A stretch of 64,000 nt of DNA, taken from the NCBI GenBank assembly GCA_964036045.1, contig OZ038389.1:65545453-65609452 (forward strand). The letters are read 5' to 3'. Under the pieces are notes generated by a model. It saw only the letters and a list, made by a program, of their open reading frames with translations, was not told the DNA's origin and did no database searches. A program made the translations under genes and the position numbers. Positions 21,103-34,500 of the stretch are shown one piece after another (positions within the stretch are counted from its first letter, which is position 1; each line of letters opens with the position of its first letter). This stretch comes from Eutreptiella sp. 'Long Island Sound 2002'. Taxonomy: Eukaryota > Euglenozoa > Euglenophyceae > Eutreptiales > Eutreptiaceae.

Positions 21103-21426
21103 TATGGAATGGCGCCGCAGGTGTATGCCAGGATGATTCAGACGCTGGGAGCTGAAGCGCCCGAGACGGACGTCTTCGCTTCCCGGGATGCCCCACTTCT
21201 GCGGAAGTGCAGGAGGCATTCGCATCGAGGAGACTCAGCCTGGCACAGGCATTGGGGTTTGAAGGAGTGGGGGCCCATGTATTGGCATGGCTCCCTGGAC
21301 AATACCAGACGTACGGTGGAGAAGATCGTCGCGGATAGGGCGAAGGGGATCCTGTCATAGCCGGCATACGATCCACCCCATGTCCGCTGGAAGATCTCAA
21401 GTCTACGCTGGACTCCATCACCCTGA
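21103..21426 (+). pseudogene. Methylase-like linker domain of B
   Basis: About 110 residues between protease and RT: TDVFASRDAPLL, then DSAWHRHWGL, MYWHGSLDN, and VEKIVADRAKGIL. The order (D-x-F-A-S, W, an aromatic-plus-turn segment, then V-x-K-I-x2-D-R-x-K and a hydrophobic strand) resembles the Dam-like domain of DIRS elements, but the catalytic NPPY/DPPY is absent. A one-base deletion near 21353 against element C shifts the frame, giving a TAG at 21358; the reading resumes in the frame open at 21432-22421. Confidence 0.5.
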
Positions 21427-22127
21427 ACGAGATGTCATTCGGGCCAGAGGAGGAGTTGTTCATCGACGCCAAGGGTGTATCAATGCCCTCCCCGGGTCAA
21501 GCGTGGGGCACCAAGGCTCTCCTGGTGGATGGGGCGCAGGCCCAGCCCACGGGTGATGAAGCATTCATCCGTAGGGTGGAGGCGGTGCCCATGAAGGTCA
21601 TGTTTGAGCCCAAGGAGGGGACGGATCAGCCAATTGATGGCATTGACGTCCTGTCCCACGCCGAGATCGATGACGTCGTCAACTACATGCGGATGGGGAT
21701 GCACGACCGTGTGGCAGCCAAGAAGAGGCGGGCCATGGTCAAATCTCCGCATTGGTGGGATGACAAGATGTTGGTCACCGGCAAGTACGAGAAGGATGAG
21801 TTCGTGGCGAGGGTCATGGATCACATCGCGGACCAATACGATGGTCCGGTTGGGTCGGACCCCCCAACGTGGGGTTTTCCAAGATTGGGAACCGGTAGCG
21901 ACAAGAACCAGCCCGAGGCCGCAAATTTTCGAAGATTATCGGTGGGAATCGCGACCCACGACGATGAAGACGGCATATCGGACGAGGAGAAGTCGGACTC
22001 GGACCCAGAAGAGGCCTATACCGCAGTGCGGTCGGTTGTATCGATACCGAAGCAAGCGGCTGAGGAGGCCCAGGAGAACCCGAAGGTCGCCGAGCTGAAG
22101 GAGAGGCTGATCAAGGCCTATCCGCGG

Positions 22128-23090
22128 CTATTCAGTGGCGTCGCCAACAAGAACCCTCCAGATCGTGGGAGGTTTGGTACAGCGAAGATCAAGCTGAAGC
22201 CGAACCCGAAGATCTATCGTCATCGGGAGTACCAACTTCAGGGCGATCGGGCCGAGGCCATGAAGAAGCTGTTGGCCGAGTTCATTGAGCGGGGACGGAT
22301 CGAACCCTCCGACAGTGAGTGGGCCAGCCCAGCCTTCATCGTGCCCAAGAAGGAGAAGGGCGAGTGGAGGTTAGTGGTGGATTACAGGGGTTTGAACGAG
22401 CAAACCGAGCACGACTCGTAGTCGCTTCTCCTGATCCACTCGATCCTCCAAAGACAACAGAAAAAGCGGATTTTCACGGTGTTAGACCTGAAACACGGCT
22501 ATCACCAGATGCCGCTAAACCCGGACTCCAGGCCCTGCGCAGCGATGTCGACGCCGCTGGGGCCCATGCAGTGGAAAGTGGTGCCTATGGGTGCCAAGAA
22601 TGGCAACGCCGCTTTCAAGCGCATGATGGAGGACCTACTCAGTCCTGTCCAGGACTGTGCCGATCCCTTCGTGGATGACATCATCATCGTGTCCGGCACG
22701 GAGAACATGACTGAGGACGAGCTCATCGACGCGCATGAGAAGGATCTGCGCCGAGTGCTCAGCGAGTTGGACAAGCACAACATGGTGTGCAAGCCCACCA
22801 AAGCCTCACTCTTCGTGAAGGAAGTGGAGTTCGCGGGTCACGTGGTTGGTCATGGGCAACGCCGTCCCATGCCTGGGAAGCTGGCGTCCCTGCACCACTG
22901 GGAGAAGCCCCAGACCATCAGCGAACTCCGGTCCTTCATGGGGTTCTGTAATTACTATTCGGGCTATGTCAGGATGTATGCAGAACTCTCGGGGCCGCTG
23001 CACAAGATGCTGCAGGTGGGGAAGTTCGATGGCCGGAAGGGGAGCAAGAAGAAGCTTGCCTGGACCCCTGAGGCTGAGGATGCGTTCAAC
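22128..23090 (+). pseudogene. Reverse transcriptase of B (nonsense codon)
   Basis: RT core from KLKPNPKIYRHREY (about 22190) through WRLVVDYRGLN, DLKHGYHQMPL and the catalytic FVDDI (Asp codons 22674-22679) to the thumb region FAGHVVGHGQRRPMPGKL and YYSGYVRMY. Domain order and motifs are those of Ty3/gypsy. TAG at 22419-22421 replaces the TAC of element C, splitting the domain before the catalytic aspartates. Confidence 0.88.
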
Positions 23091-25302
23091 CGCCTGAAGG
23101 AGCGACTCCTGGGGCAGTTGGGGCTGTTCCTGGTGGACCCGGACAAGGGATTCGTGCTACGGACAGACGCCTCGGACTATGCCGTGGGGGCAGTCCTCGA
23201 GCAAGTCCGGGACGACGGGTCCCGTGGCGTTTTGGAGCAGGATCCTGGCCGAGGGCCAACGCCGCACATGGACCGCGAGGGAGAAGGAGACATACGCCAT
23301 TGTATGTGCGCTCAGGAAGTGGTCTGGCCACATCGGACTGCAGCCGGTGGTGGTTTGCACGGACCACCAGTCCCTACAGAGCTGGCACAAGGAGCATGTC
23401 GACACCCCCTCAGGACCAGCGGCTAGGAGGGCCCGATGGCACGAGACGTTCACCAAGTTCGACCTCAGCGTCGTGTACGTCCCAGGGAAGGACAACACTG
23501 TGGCAGATTGCCTCAGTCGCTGGGCCTACCCCGCGGGCAAGGCGTGGATGGACATATCCAGCCATGGTGACGCTGAGGAGACCGAGGAGGCCAAGCGCAT
23601 CATCGAGATGGAGAAGGCCATGGAGCAAGAGGGGGTCAAGTGCTTTGTGGTGATGGCAAACCGTACGGACCTGGCCAAGTTCCGGGGTGCCCGCGTCCAA
23701 GCTATTCGAGAGGAAATCCTCGAGCAATGGATCGTGGCCCCTGTAGAGCTAGTCAGGTCGGTGCTCACAGAGGACTGGTCGGATGACTACGCGGCATCCG
23801 AGCACTGGAGCAAGTACTGGAATGCCGTGAGCGCCCCGTCGGACGACGATTGGCCTGAGGACTTGACCGAGGATAGGGACAAACTGTTCCTCAAGGACAA
23901 GCTACTGGTCCCTGAGAACCGAGTGGAGGAGCTCATTGACCACTGGCACAACGCCCAGCTCATGCATCCTGGCCGAGACAAGATGCAGCAGGACCTGGAG
24001 TGGCGCTTCAAGTTCCCACCGGGGTACTACGCCATCCTGGACAAGTACTGCAGCGACTGCGCCGTGTGTCGGGCCACAAAGAGCCCCAACCACTCCACAG
24101 CGGGCAACCCGGTGTACACGGCTATACCGGAGGCCCCTATGCGGTCCGTGGCCATGGATGTGTTCGCCATGCCGGAGGTCACCGTGGAAGGAGAGACATA
24201 TGATTGTGTCATCCTAGCGGTGGACAGGCACAGCGGGTATATCGTGGCAGTCCCGGGCAAGAAGTCCAAGAAGAAGGACAAGAAGGACAAGCATGGAGTG
24301 GGTCTGCAGGCCAAGACTGTCGCGAATGACATGATCAGGCATTGGCTGACGATTTTTGATGTCCCAGCTGTCATCTGCAGCGATCGGGGCAGTCAATTTG
24401 TGGGGACATGGTTCAAGACAATGTGCAAGCACATGGGGATTCAGCACGCCAAGACCGTGGCGTACCACAGCCCGTCGAATGGCTGGGCTGAGGTGGCCGG
24501 GCGGCAGATGTTCGAGAAGTTCCGCCAGCTGCACATTGACGAACCGGGCCGTAATTGGTACAATTCGCTGTGGAGAGTACTCCAAGCGTATCACGACCTT
24601 CCGGGACCCACTGGACTGTCGCCCGATCGTATCCTGTTCCTACGGGATCGAGTGTCACGCACTCTCCCGTGGTTGAACCATGGTAAAGTGGCCCGGGATG
24701 CGAACGATATGATGGCGGAGGCAGACGACACGGCGGCCAAGGTGTGCAAGGCACTTCAGGACGAGCATGACAAGAGGGCCAAGTACTTCAAGCAGGGAAA
24801 GGTCCAGAAGTATGCTCTCCAAGACACCGTGTGGGTGGAGCGGCATCACAAGGATGTCCTGTCCAGGCATCGGCAGGCATCTTGGTATGTGCCGGGGGTA
24901 ATCGTGCGGAAGGTCGGGCAGGATGTGTATGCGGTTCGTGTGGGGGATAACAAGATCCTCGACCGCGACCATACCCAGCTTCGTCCCCGAGCACCAGACC
25001 CCAGGGGACGTCCCCTCACCTTCGAGTTCACAGCCGGCGATGTGGACTCGGACGACGAGGGTGAGGACGACGACTTCACCGCTGAGAAGATCCTGGCGGA
25101 CAAGCCAAACCCGGGGACGCCTGGGGGGAGGCTTTATAAAGTCCGTTGGAAGGGATTCGCCGCATCCAGGGATTCGTGGGAGCCTCCGAGCAGTTTCGTG
25201 CCGAGGTATACCACGGTCTGGATGGACTATCTGAAGAAAAAGAATATTTCTTTGGATGTCAAGGACGTGTTGGTCCATTTGGTTGCTGCCGTAGCACCGT
25301 AA
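23091..25302 (+). pseudogene. RNase H, integrase and chromodomain of B
   Basis: RNase H starts at VLRTDASDYAVGAVLEQ; an 8-bp deletion near 23217 against element C shifts the frame, and the rest is open to 25302. The order is: RNase H remainder (TDHQSLQSW, DNTVADCLSRW); integrase His/Cys region (HWHNAQLMHPG, CSDCAVC); catalytic D (24157), D (24382), E (24490) with 35 residues between the last two; then a chromodomain at about 25063-25250 (YKVRWKGFAASRDSWEP). The integrase and chromodomain look intact. The chromodomain would direct integration to marked chromatin. Confidence 0.9.
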
Positions 25303-25687
25303 TGGATCCCCCTTGGCATTTTTGTTTGTTCCTGTGCTTGGGAGACGGCTGAGGGAGTTGATCCGGGGATTTTTGGGCCTTGATTGGCCATCTACCCCCT
25401 TCACTCGATCTCCACATATATATTTCGTTGTGGTATACTTATTTAGGTCGACCGACGACGTTTCTCTATCTTTGATCCCCTTGGTCGGTGTTGTAGATCA
25501 AGAGGAGACCGGATATGGGGTAGGGCACCGATTATCAGTGTCCTCACCCCTCCCTTGGGGCGTGGTGGACGCCTACAACGTGCGTGGGGCCTCCATGTGT
25601 CCTTGGGACTCGGGGGGGGGGGGGGTTGGAGCCCATTGGGGTCCTCCCGTCCTCTCTTCAATGACTTCTGAGCGGTAAAAACGCTCT
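25303..25687 (+). other. 3' untranslated region of B
   Basis: Non-coding. It holds a run of 14 G (25612-25625) about 65 bp before the polypurine tract. Families 2 and 3 have a C or G run at a comparable place. Confidence 0.7.
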
Positions 25688-25698
25688 GAGAAGGGGGG
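25688..25698 (+). promoter_or_regulatory. Polypurine tract of B
   Basis: GAGAAGGGGGG directly before the TG of the 3' LTR; plus-strand primer. Confidence 0.85.
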
Positions 25699-28064
25699 TG
25701 AAGCCGGTTCGGACACCCGTGGCCATCTTGGGGTCACTTGGGGTGTGTATCTATGTGCCGGCAAGCTGCCATTGGCTGATATCATACTCTCCCATCCACC
25801 TGACCTAACCCGATGTGATAGTGTGATAGGTTTGGCCATTCCGGCTATGAGCGGCCATATTCAGTACCGAGGCGCCGCCAGCGGAGATTTATATATCAGA
25901 ATATCAGGAATCAACAGGGTTTTTTTATCATAATGTTTCCGTAATTTTTCAGCCTTCCGTTCTGATAGTCAATGTATCGGCGACTGTCAGTTGGCTCGCG
26001 ATTTTGCGGTAACCGAATGGTTAACTGTTATTTACAGATATTTTGGCGGAAACCCCGATGAAGGGTCAGATTTCATCAGTAAAGGGTTCGTTGCTTCCGC
26101 AATTTTCATATTATACACTCGCAAAATTAATCGAATTTTTTCAGACTTTCAGAATCGGATTTTCGACTTCGACATCGCCGCACGCGATATGATGAATCTC
26201 GAGTGGTCATACAATTTTCCCCGATCACGAATCAGCCTTCCTTTTGTTGTGCCCTTCATTTTGCTTGGAGATATAGTCGAAACAAAAGGGATTCGTGAGA
26301 CCACTTTGAAGAATCATATCTCCGGCTCACGGCGAGGAATATCAATATCGAGAAGTGGGTTGGAACCGCCTTGGTCTCAACTTAATTTAGGAAGCATCGA
26401 ACGCCTTTGGTGTGTACACATGCCCGGTGTAGCAAGGGAGAACGGTCAAGAGGGTAGAAAGGGATATATAACTCTTGGACCGTGCAACCGAATATTCTAA
26501 TGCGACTTTCGAGTGTACCGCATGAGTGTTGGGGATGCATAGATTCTTTCATTGGGTTCCTACGTATTTTTAACGTGAAGTTATGTCCATGGAGGGTCAT
26601 GACATATCATGGTGGGAGCCACTTTTGAGGGTATGTGTTATAAGCATGGTATGTGCTTCGATATGCTCACGCCCATGTTATATATCTCCGTTTGTAGGAA
26701 GATATATGGAGTCATACGTGACAAGGGCTTCGCCCTTTTCCCAATGGTGAACTCCATAGCGCTAGACTAAGTCTACCGCTTATTTAGTGCATGTGGGAGG
26801 GCTTACGGAGCGACCCACAAGCGCCAATATCAATTTTCCCATTTTCATGGTGCGTGTTAGGAGTAGGTTCCAAGGTGTCCTTATGCGTCCATATGGGGAT
26901 CCAAGTGGGGGGATTGTTTGCAAATAGTCCCAAGCAATTGTGTTTTGAGTCATAGGTTGACATCATGGGTGAGCGAAGTTATATACTATTGTAATTATCT
27001 TGAATTTGGCATTATTTGCATGTTTTTGACCTCATTTTATGCTCATTTTTGTGTTTTATGTGCTCAACTGGTCGGCTAACAGTAAAGTGCCTAGAGATTT
27101 GTGAACTATGGTATGTTGCTTATATGTTGGCATATGCTTCGGTGTTGTACCTCACCATATGCCGGATCACGTGGTCACCTTGGCTTGGCACACGAGGCCT
27201 CACAAAATTAGGTCTCAAATTCATGAGTTGACTTGTGAAGCATGTCATGTACATAACCGGAGGGGTTTCGGAGCCAATGATGGGATATTCTTGGGCATGA
27301 ATCTTTGGTCTATATAACCCTTGTATACTACTTTCCGGTTTGACATATGCATGGAGCATTGGGATATTTGCCGTATGCATTTTTGAGTATATAATTGAAT
27401 ATTGGGCACTATGGTGTGTTTTGCCTGATTTTGCCATGTTGTGAGGTCATCTTCATGGGGCAGTTCTCCAAGCCCATTTGACTCCAAGTCCAACCAAGGT
27501 TATGTCAGGGTAGGGCATGGTCCTGATTGCCACTCTAGGCCATGACACGCCCCCCCCCCCTTTGGGCTAGGATTTAGAAGCTTGGGAGTGAACACATTTT
27601 TGGGGTTTGTGTAGTGACTTGTGACACATGGCATTCAGCCATCTCATTTAACCTGGTTCAGGGCAATATGTTGGTGAGTCAAGGGAAGGTCTTGAGTCCA
27701 GGGAATGAGGGGTTTATGGCTGTGAATGTGTATGTTTACCTCTTTTCCCAACTTTGCTTTATTTGTGTTCATATACCAATTTCAGGGCTTTTCTCTTTGG
27801 TGCAATTCTTGTACATGCCCGCCACCGTGAGACGACCGGTGTGCTGAATGGAAGCCCGCAGCCCGTATTGGATTGTAAATTGGGCTATTGCTGTATTTGT
27901 GGGATCTGGTTGCTGTTCAGGGTTGAAGGAGGATTTTATTTTCTATATTTTTGGATTTTGGACCCTGGAATTTGAGGAATGCAATCGTTGATCCGGAGTA
28001 AGTCAGCAGGGGTAACAGGCGGAAGGGGCACAGCGGGGGCCGGTCCTGGTAGGGACCTTCTTTA
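25699..28064 (+). repeat. 3' LTR of element B
   Basis: 2366 bp, the same extent as the 5' LTR, ending CTTCTTTA before ACTC (28065). The conserved U3 block is at 25875-26480; here the frame from 25991 to 26500 is open for 169 codons. Confidence 0.93.
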
Positions 28065-28518
28065 ACTCTAGGCCATGACACGCCACCTCCCCTATTGGGC
28101 TAGGATTTAGAGGCTTGGGAGGGAACACATTTTTGGGGTTTATGTAGTGACTTTTAACACATGGCATTTAGCCATCCTATTTGACTGGGTTCAGGGCAGC
28201 ATGTTGTTGAGTCAAGGGAAGGTCTTGAGTCCAGGGAATGAGGGGTCTATGGCTGTGATTGTGTACGTTTCCATCTTTCCCCAACTTTGCTTTTTTTGTG
28301 TTCATATGCCAATTTCAGGGCTTTCTTCTTTGGTGCAATTCTTGTACATGCCCGCCACCGTGGGACGACCGGTGTGCTGAACGTAAGCCCGCAGTGTGGA
28401 TTGGATTGTGGATCGGGTTATTGCTGTATTTGTGGGATCTGGTTGCTGTTCAGGGTTGAAGGAGGATTACATTTTCTATTTTTTTGGATTTTGGACCCTG
28501 GATTTTGAGAAATGCAAT
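28065..28518 (+). mobile_element. Family-1 LTR of C, right of B
   Basis: Starts with the right ACTC target copy and continues the LTR left off at 14858, as far as GCAAT, where the family-3 array begins. 28085-28518 is the same as 1-434. Confidence 0.85.
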
Positions 28519-31500
28519 TGAAGCGGTATGGGGTGCCTCACCCATACCCGCTGCCCAGCCTGTGGCGCTCTTCGCCCGGCTGGCTCAGGAATTTTCCTGG
28601 GCTGATTACGGCATCTCGATTTCTGTGGGATTTCTGTAAAATACCCCAGAAATCGTCATTTTTCGTCATTTTTGGGCTGGCGACGACGTTCGTCGCCTGC
28701 GCGACGCAGCCCCAGATCGAAGTTTTATTTCTCGATTTCTGGGGATTTTAATCAATTTTATTATTGATTTATCGTTTTTAGAAATAAAGGAATATAACGT
28801 GACCTTTTTCGCGGCGTTCCGCGAAGGTCCATTTTTGCGAACTCAGTCACGTTCACGATTCTTTTAAAAAATCCTGAGGCGATCCCAGGAATCACCCAGG
28901 CGCCCATGGTGTGGCCCAACAGTGGGCCTCTTCATACATAGTATGAATTGGGAGAGAGACGCGTCGTGTCGGCTACACGACGCGTTGGGGGGAGACACGC
29001 GAAATGAGTGTTTTTGGCTCAAAAATCACTATGTTTCACTGTTTTTCGCCCAAAAACCACTGTTTGGCCCAGTTTCGGCAGGATCTCAGTGGAGATCCTG
29101 ATGGCGACGACTCGTGGCCGTCAGATTTTCTGATGGCGGCGACGCCGCCGCCTTCATTTCGTCCTCTTTTTTATGCTATTTTCTAGTATAGAAGTGTTAC
29201 ATATACATATTACTTGTCTACATGTTTATATTGTCTACATATACCTTCATCTCTTTGCCCAGGACGCCAGATTGTGTCATGGCTGAGGCAAGGATCACAG
29301 AATTCTTTGGAGAAACCCAAATTCGAGAGGAAGTCTTGGATTTCATGGGATTGGGGTCGTGCATGCCAAGGGAAGCTTGGAGGTTGCCCTCCCCCGAACC
29401 TCTTCAAAAGAATTCTGCCGACGCCAAGGCCACCAAGGCGGTGTGACGGCCTGCGGACGGCGACGACGCCCAGACTGCAGGATTACCGCTTCTTCGCTGG
29501 GAAACATCTGCAGGAGCTAAGGTCCAGGGCATCAACATGATGAAGGTGCCGATACACCTTGACTCCTACAAAGGGTATAACCTTGGCTTCCCCATGGACC
29601 CTATGGAGCCCCCAAGTCCATCATGTGGCTGGGCGACGACCACAGCGACGACGACGCCATCTGCGAACCGCACAAGCAGGCGCGTTAATTCGTCGCCTTG
29701 GGTTGGATGGCCCTCCGGAGGTCGCCACCCTAAATAGGCGCGGGTCGCCTTGGGTAGGAAATGACCCTAAATCCCCCAAATCAGGCGCGTTAATTCGTCG
29801 CCTTGGGTTGGGAATCGACCCTAAATAGGCACGAGGAATTCGTCGCCTTGGGCAGGAAATGGCCCTAAATTCAGGCGCGAGGAATTCGTTGCCTTGGGTT
29901 TGACCCTAAATAATTTTTGAGAATTTATTGAATTATTATGTTTCCATGCCCATTAAGAAAAAGGGCCAATATGTGCGCCTCAGCGCTATCAGTCAGGTTG
30001 TAAGGACCTGCAGCACCCCTGGTTTGGTCACCAGAGGCTAAAGGGAGTGCCAGGGACCAGTATGGTCGCCTAGGGGGCAATTGCCCTATGAATAGATCAA
30101 GAAAAAAAAAGAAAGAAAAAAAAAGGACCTACATGGGAGTGGCATGTAGATTCCTCACGAAGCCCCCCCCCCCCCCCACTGTCCTGCTGAATCAGTGTGA
30201 AACCAGGGCAGTGCAGGGGTCAGAGCGCCTCCTTGGCCTTGCCTTCCTTTGGATATAGGCAAGGCTTCTAAGGAGGGGGGTGAAGCGGTATGGGGTGCCT
30301 CACCCATACCCGCTGCCCAGCCTGTGGCGCTCTTCGCCAGGCTGGCTCAGGAATTTTCCTGGGCTGATTACGGCATCTCGATTTCTGTGGGATTTCTGTA
30401 AAATACCCCAGAAATCGTCATTTTTCGTCATTTTTGGGCTGGCGACGACGTTCGTCGCCTGCGCGACGCAGCCCCAGATCGAAGTTTTATTTCTCGATTT
30501 CTGGGGATTTTAATCAATTTTATTATTGATTTATCGTTTTTAGAAATAAAGGAATATAACGTGACCTTTTTCGCGGCGTTCCGCGAAGGTCCATTTTTGC
30601 GAACTCAGTCACGTTCACGATTCTTTTAAAAAATCCTGAGGCGATCCCAGGAATCACCCAGGCGCCCATGGTGTGGCCCAACAGTGGGCCTCTTCATACA
30701 TAGTATGAATTGGGAGAGAGACGCGTCGTGTCGGCTACACGACGCGTTGGGGGGAGACACGCGAAATGAGTGTTTTTGGCTCAAAAATCACTATGTTTCA
30801 CTGTTTTTCGCCCAAAAACCACTGTTTGGCCCAGTTTCGGCAGGATCTCAGTGGAGATCCTGATGGCGACAACTGGTGGCCGTCAGATTTTCTGATGGCG
30901 GCGACGCCGCCGCCTCCATTTCGTCCTCTTTTTTATGCTATTTTCTAGTATAGAAGTGTTACATATACATATTACTTGTCTACATGTTTATATTGTCTAC
31001 ATATACCTTCATCTCTTTGCCCAGGACGCCAGATTGTGTCATGGCTGAGGCAAGGATCACAGAATTCTTTGGAGAAACCCAAATTCGAGAGGAAGTCTTG
31101 GATTTCATGGGATTGGGGTCGTGCATGCCAAGGGAAGCTTGGAGGTTGCCCTCCCCCGAACCTCTTCAAAAGAATTCTGCCGACGCCAAGGCCACCAAGG
31201 CGGTGTGACGGCCTGCGGACGGCGACGACGCCCAGACTGCAGGATTACCGCTTCTTCGCTGGGAAACATCTGCAGGAGCTAAGGTCCAGGGCATCAACAT
31301 GATGAAGGTGCCGATACACCTTGACTCCTACAAAGGGTATAACCTTGGCTTCCCCATGGACCCTATGGAGCCCCCAAGTCCATCATGTGGCTGGGCGACG
31401 ACCACAGCGACGACGACCCAATTGCGAACCGCACAAGCAGGCGCGTTAATTCGTCGCCTTGGGTTGGATGGCCCTCCGGAGGTCGCCACCCTAAATAGGC

Positions 31501-34500
31501 GCGGGTCGCCTTGGGTAGGAAATGACCCTAAATCCCCCAAATCAGGCGCGTTAATTCGTCGCCTTGGGTTGGGAATCGACCCTAAATAGGCACGAGGAAT
31601 TCGTCGCCTTGGGCAGGAAATGGCCCTAAATTCAGGCGCGAGGAATTCGTTGCCTTGGGTTTGACCCTAAATAATTTTTGAGAATTTATTGAATTATTAT
31701 GTTTCCATGCCCATTAAGAAAAAGGGCCAATATGTGCGCCTCAGCGCTATCAGTCAGGTTGTAAGGACCTGCAGCACCCCTGGTTTGGTCACCAGAGGCT
31801 AAAGGGAGTGCCAGGGACCAGTATGGTCGCCTAGGGGGCAATTGCCCTATGAATAGATCAAGAAAAAAAAAGAAAGAAAAAAAAAGGACCTACATGGGAG
31901 TGGCATGTAGATTCCTCACGAAGCCCCCCCCCCCCCCCCACTGTCCTGCTGAATCAGTGTGAAACCAGGGCAGTGCAGGGGTCAGAGCGCCTCCTTGGCC
32001 TTGCCTTCCTTTGGATATAGGCAAGGCTTCTAAGGAGGGGGGTGAAGCGGTATGGGGTGCCTCACCCATACCCGCTGCCCAGCCTGTGGCGCTCTTCGCC
32101 AGGCTGGCTCAGGAATTTTCCTGGGCTGATTACGGCATCTCGATTTCTGTGGGATTTCTGTAAAATACCCCAGAAATCGTCATTTTTCGTCATTTTTGGG
32201 CTGGCGACGACGTTCGTCGCCTGCGCGACGCAGCCCCAGATCGAAGTTTTATTTCTCGATTTCTGGGGATTTTAATCAATTTTATTATTGATTTATCGTT
32301 TTTAGAAATAAAGGAATATAACGTGACCTTTTTCGCGGCGTTCCGCGAAGGTCCATTTTTGCGAACTCAGTCACGTTCACGATTTTTTTAAAAAATCCTG
32401 AAGCGATCCCAGGAATCACCCAGGCGCCCATGGTATGGCCCAACAGTGGGCCTCTTCATACATAGTATGAGTTGGGAGAGAGACGCGTCGTGTCGGCTAC
32501 ACGACGCGTTGGGGGGAGACACGCGAAATGAGTGTTTTTGGCTCAAAAATCACTATATTTCACTGTTTTTTGCCCAAAAACCACTGTTTGGCCCAGTTTG
32601 GGCAGGATCTCAGTGGAGATCCTGATGGCGACAACTGGTGGCCGTCAGATTTTCTGATGGCGGCGACGCCGCCGCCTTCATTTCGTCCTCCTTTTTATGC
32701 TATTTTATAGTATAGAAGTGTTACATATACTGACATATTACTTGTCTACATGTTTATATTGTCTACATATACCTTCATCTCTTTGCCTAGGACGCCAGAT
32801 TGTGTCATGGCTGAGGCAAGGATCACACAATTCTTTGGAGAAACCCAAATTCGAGAGGAAGTCTTGGATTTCATGGGATTGGGGTCGTGCATGCCAAGGG
32901 AAGCTTGGAGGTTGCCCTCCCCCCAACCTCTTCAAAAGAATTCTGCCGACGCCAAGGCCACCAAGGCGGTGTGACGGCCTGCGGACGGCGACGACGCCCA
33001 GACTGCAGGATTACTGCTTCTTCGCTGGGAAACATCTGCAGGAGCTAAGGTCCAGGGCATCAACATGATGAAGGTGCCGATACACCTTGACTCCTACAAA
33101 GGGTATAACCTTGGCTTCCCCATGGACCCTATGGAGCCCCCAAGTCCATCATGTGGCTTGGCGACGACCACAGCGACGACGACGCCATCTGCGAACCGCA
33201 CAAGCAGGCGCGTTAATTCGTCGCCTTGGGTTGGTTGGCCCTCCGGAGGTCGCCACCCTAAATAGGCGCGGGTCGCCTTGGGTAGGAAATGACCCTAAAT
33301 CCCCCAAATCAGGCGCGTTAATTCGTCGCCTTGGGTTGGGAATCGACCCTAAATGGGCATGAGGAATTCGTCGCCTTGGGCAGGAAATGGCCCTAAATTC
33401 AGGCACGAGGAACTCGTTGCCTTGGGTTTGACCCTAAATAATTTTTGAGAATTTATTGAATTATTATGTTTCCATGCCCATGGAGAAAAAGGGCCAATAT
33501 GTGCGCCTCAGCGCTATCAGTCAGGTCGTAAGGACCTGCAGCACCCCTGGTTTGGTCACCAGAGGCTAAAGGGAGTGCCAGGGACCAGTATGGTTGCCTA
33601 GGGGGCAATTGCCCTATGAATATATCAAGAAAAAAAAAGAAAGAAAAAAAAAGGACCTACATGGGAGTGGCATGTAGATTCCTCACGAAGCCCCCCCCCC
33701 CCCCCACTGTCCTGCTGAATCAGTGTGAAACCAGGGCAGTGCAGGGGTCAGAGCGCCTCCTTGGCCTTGCCTTCCTTTGGATATAGGCAAGGCTTCTAAG
33801 GAGGGGGGTGAAGCGGTATGGGGTGCCTCACCCATACCCGCTGCCCAGCCTGTGGCGCTCTTCGCCAGGCTGGCTCAGGAATTTTCCTGGGCTGATTACG
33901 GCATCTCGATTTCTGTGGGATTTCTGTAAAATACCCCAGAAATCGTCATTTTTCGTCATTTTTGGGCTGGCGACGACGTTCGTCGCCTGCGCGACGCAGC
34001 CCCAGATCGAAGTTTTATTTCTCGATTTCTGGGGATTTTAATCAATTTTATTATTGATTTATCGTTTTTAGAAATACAGGAATATAACGTGACCTTTTTC
34101 GCGGCGTTCCGCGAAGGTCCATTTTTGCGAACTCAGTCACGTTCACGATTTTTTTAGAAAATTCTGAAGCGATCCCAGGAATCACCCAGGCGCCCATGGT
34201 ATGGCCCAACAGTGGGCCTCTTCATACATAGTATGAATTGGGAGAGAGACGCGTCGTGTCGGCTACACGACGCGTTGGGGGGAGACACGCGAAATGAGTG
34301 TTTTTGGCTCAAAAATCACTATATTTCACTGTTTTTTGCCCAAAAACCACTGTTTGGCCCAGTTTGGGCAGGATCTCAGTGGAGATCCTGATGGCGACGA
34401 CTCGTGGCCGTCAGATTTTCTGATGGCGGCGACGCCGCCGCCTTCATTTCGTCCTCTTTTTTATGCTATTTTCTAGTATAGAAGTGTTACATATACATAT

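Larger units (their letters stand above)
14859..28064 (+). mobile_element. Element B: complete family-1 Ty3/gypsy chromovirus
   Basis: 13.2 kb with two 2366-bp LTRs (14859-17224, 25699-28064), primer site 17225-17236, gag 17442-20244, pol 20245-25302, polypurine tract 25688-25698 and target duplication ACTC. The LTRs begin TGAAGC and end CTTTA rather than the usual CA. The two LTRs differ at scattered bases (ACCCCC against ACACCC at the 5' end; AAATCAG against AAGTCAG near the 3' end), so it is not brand new. Gag and pol hold at least three nonsense codons and two frameshifts, so it is non-autonomous now. Confidence 0.93.
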
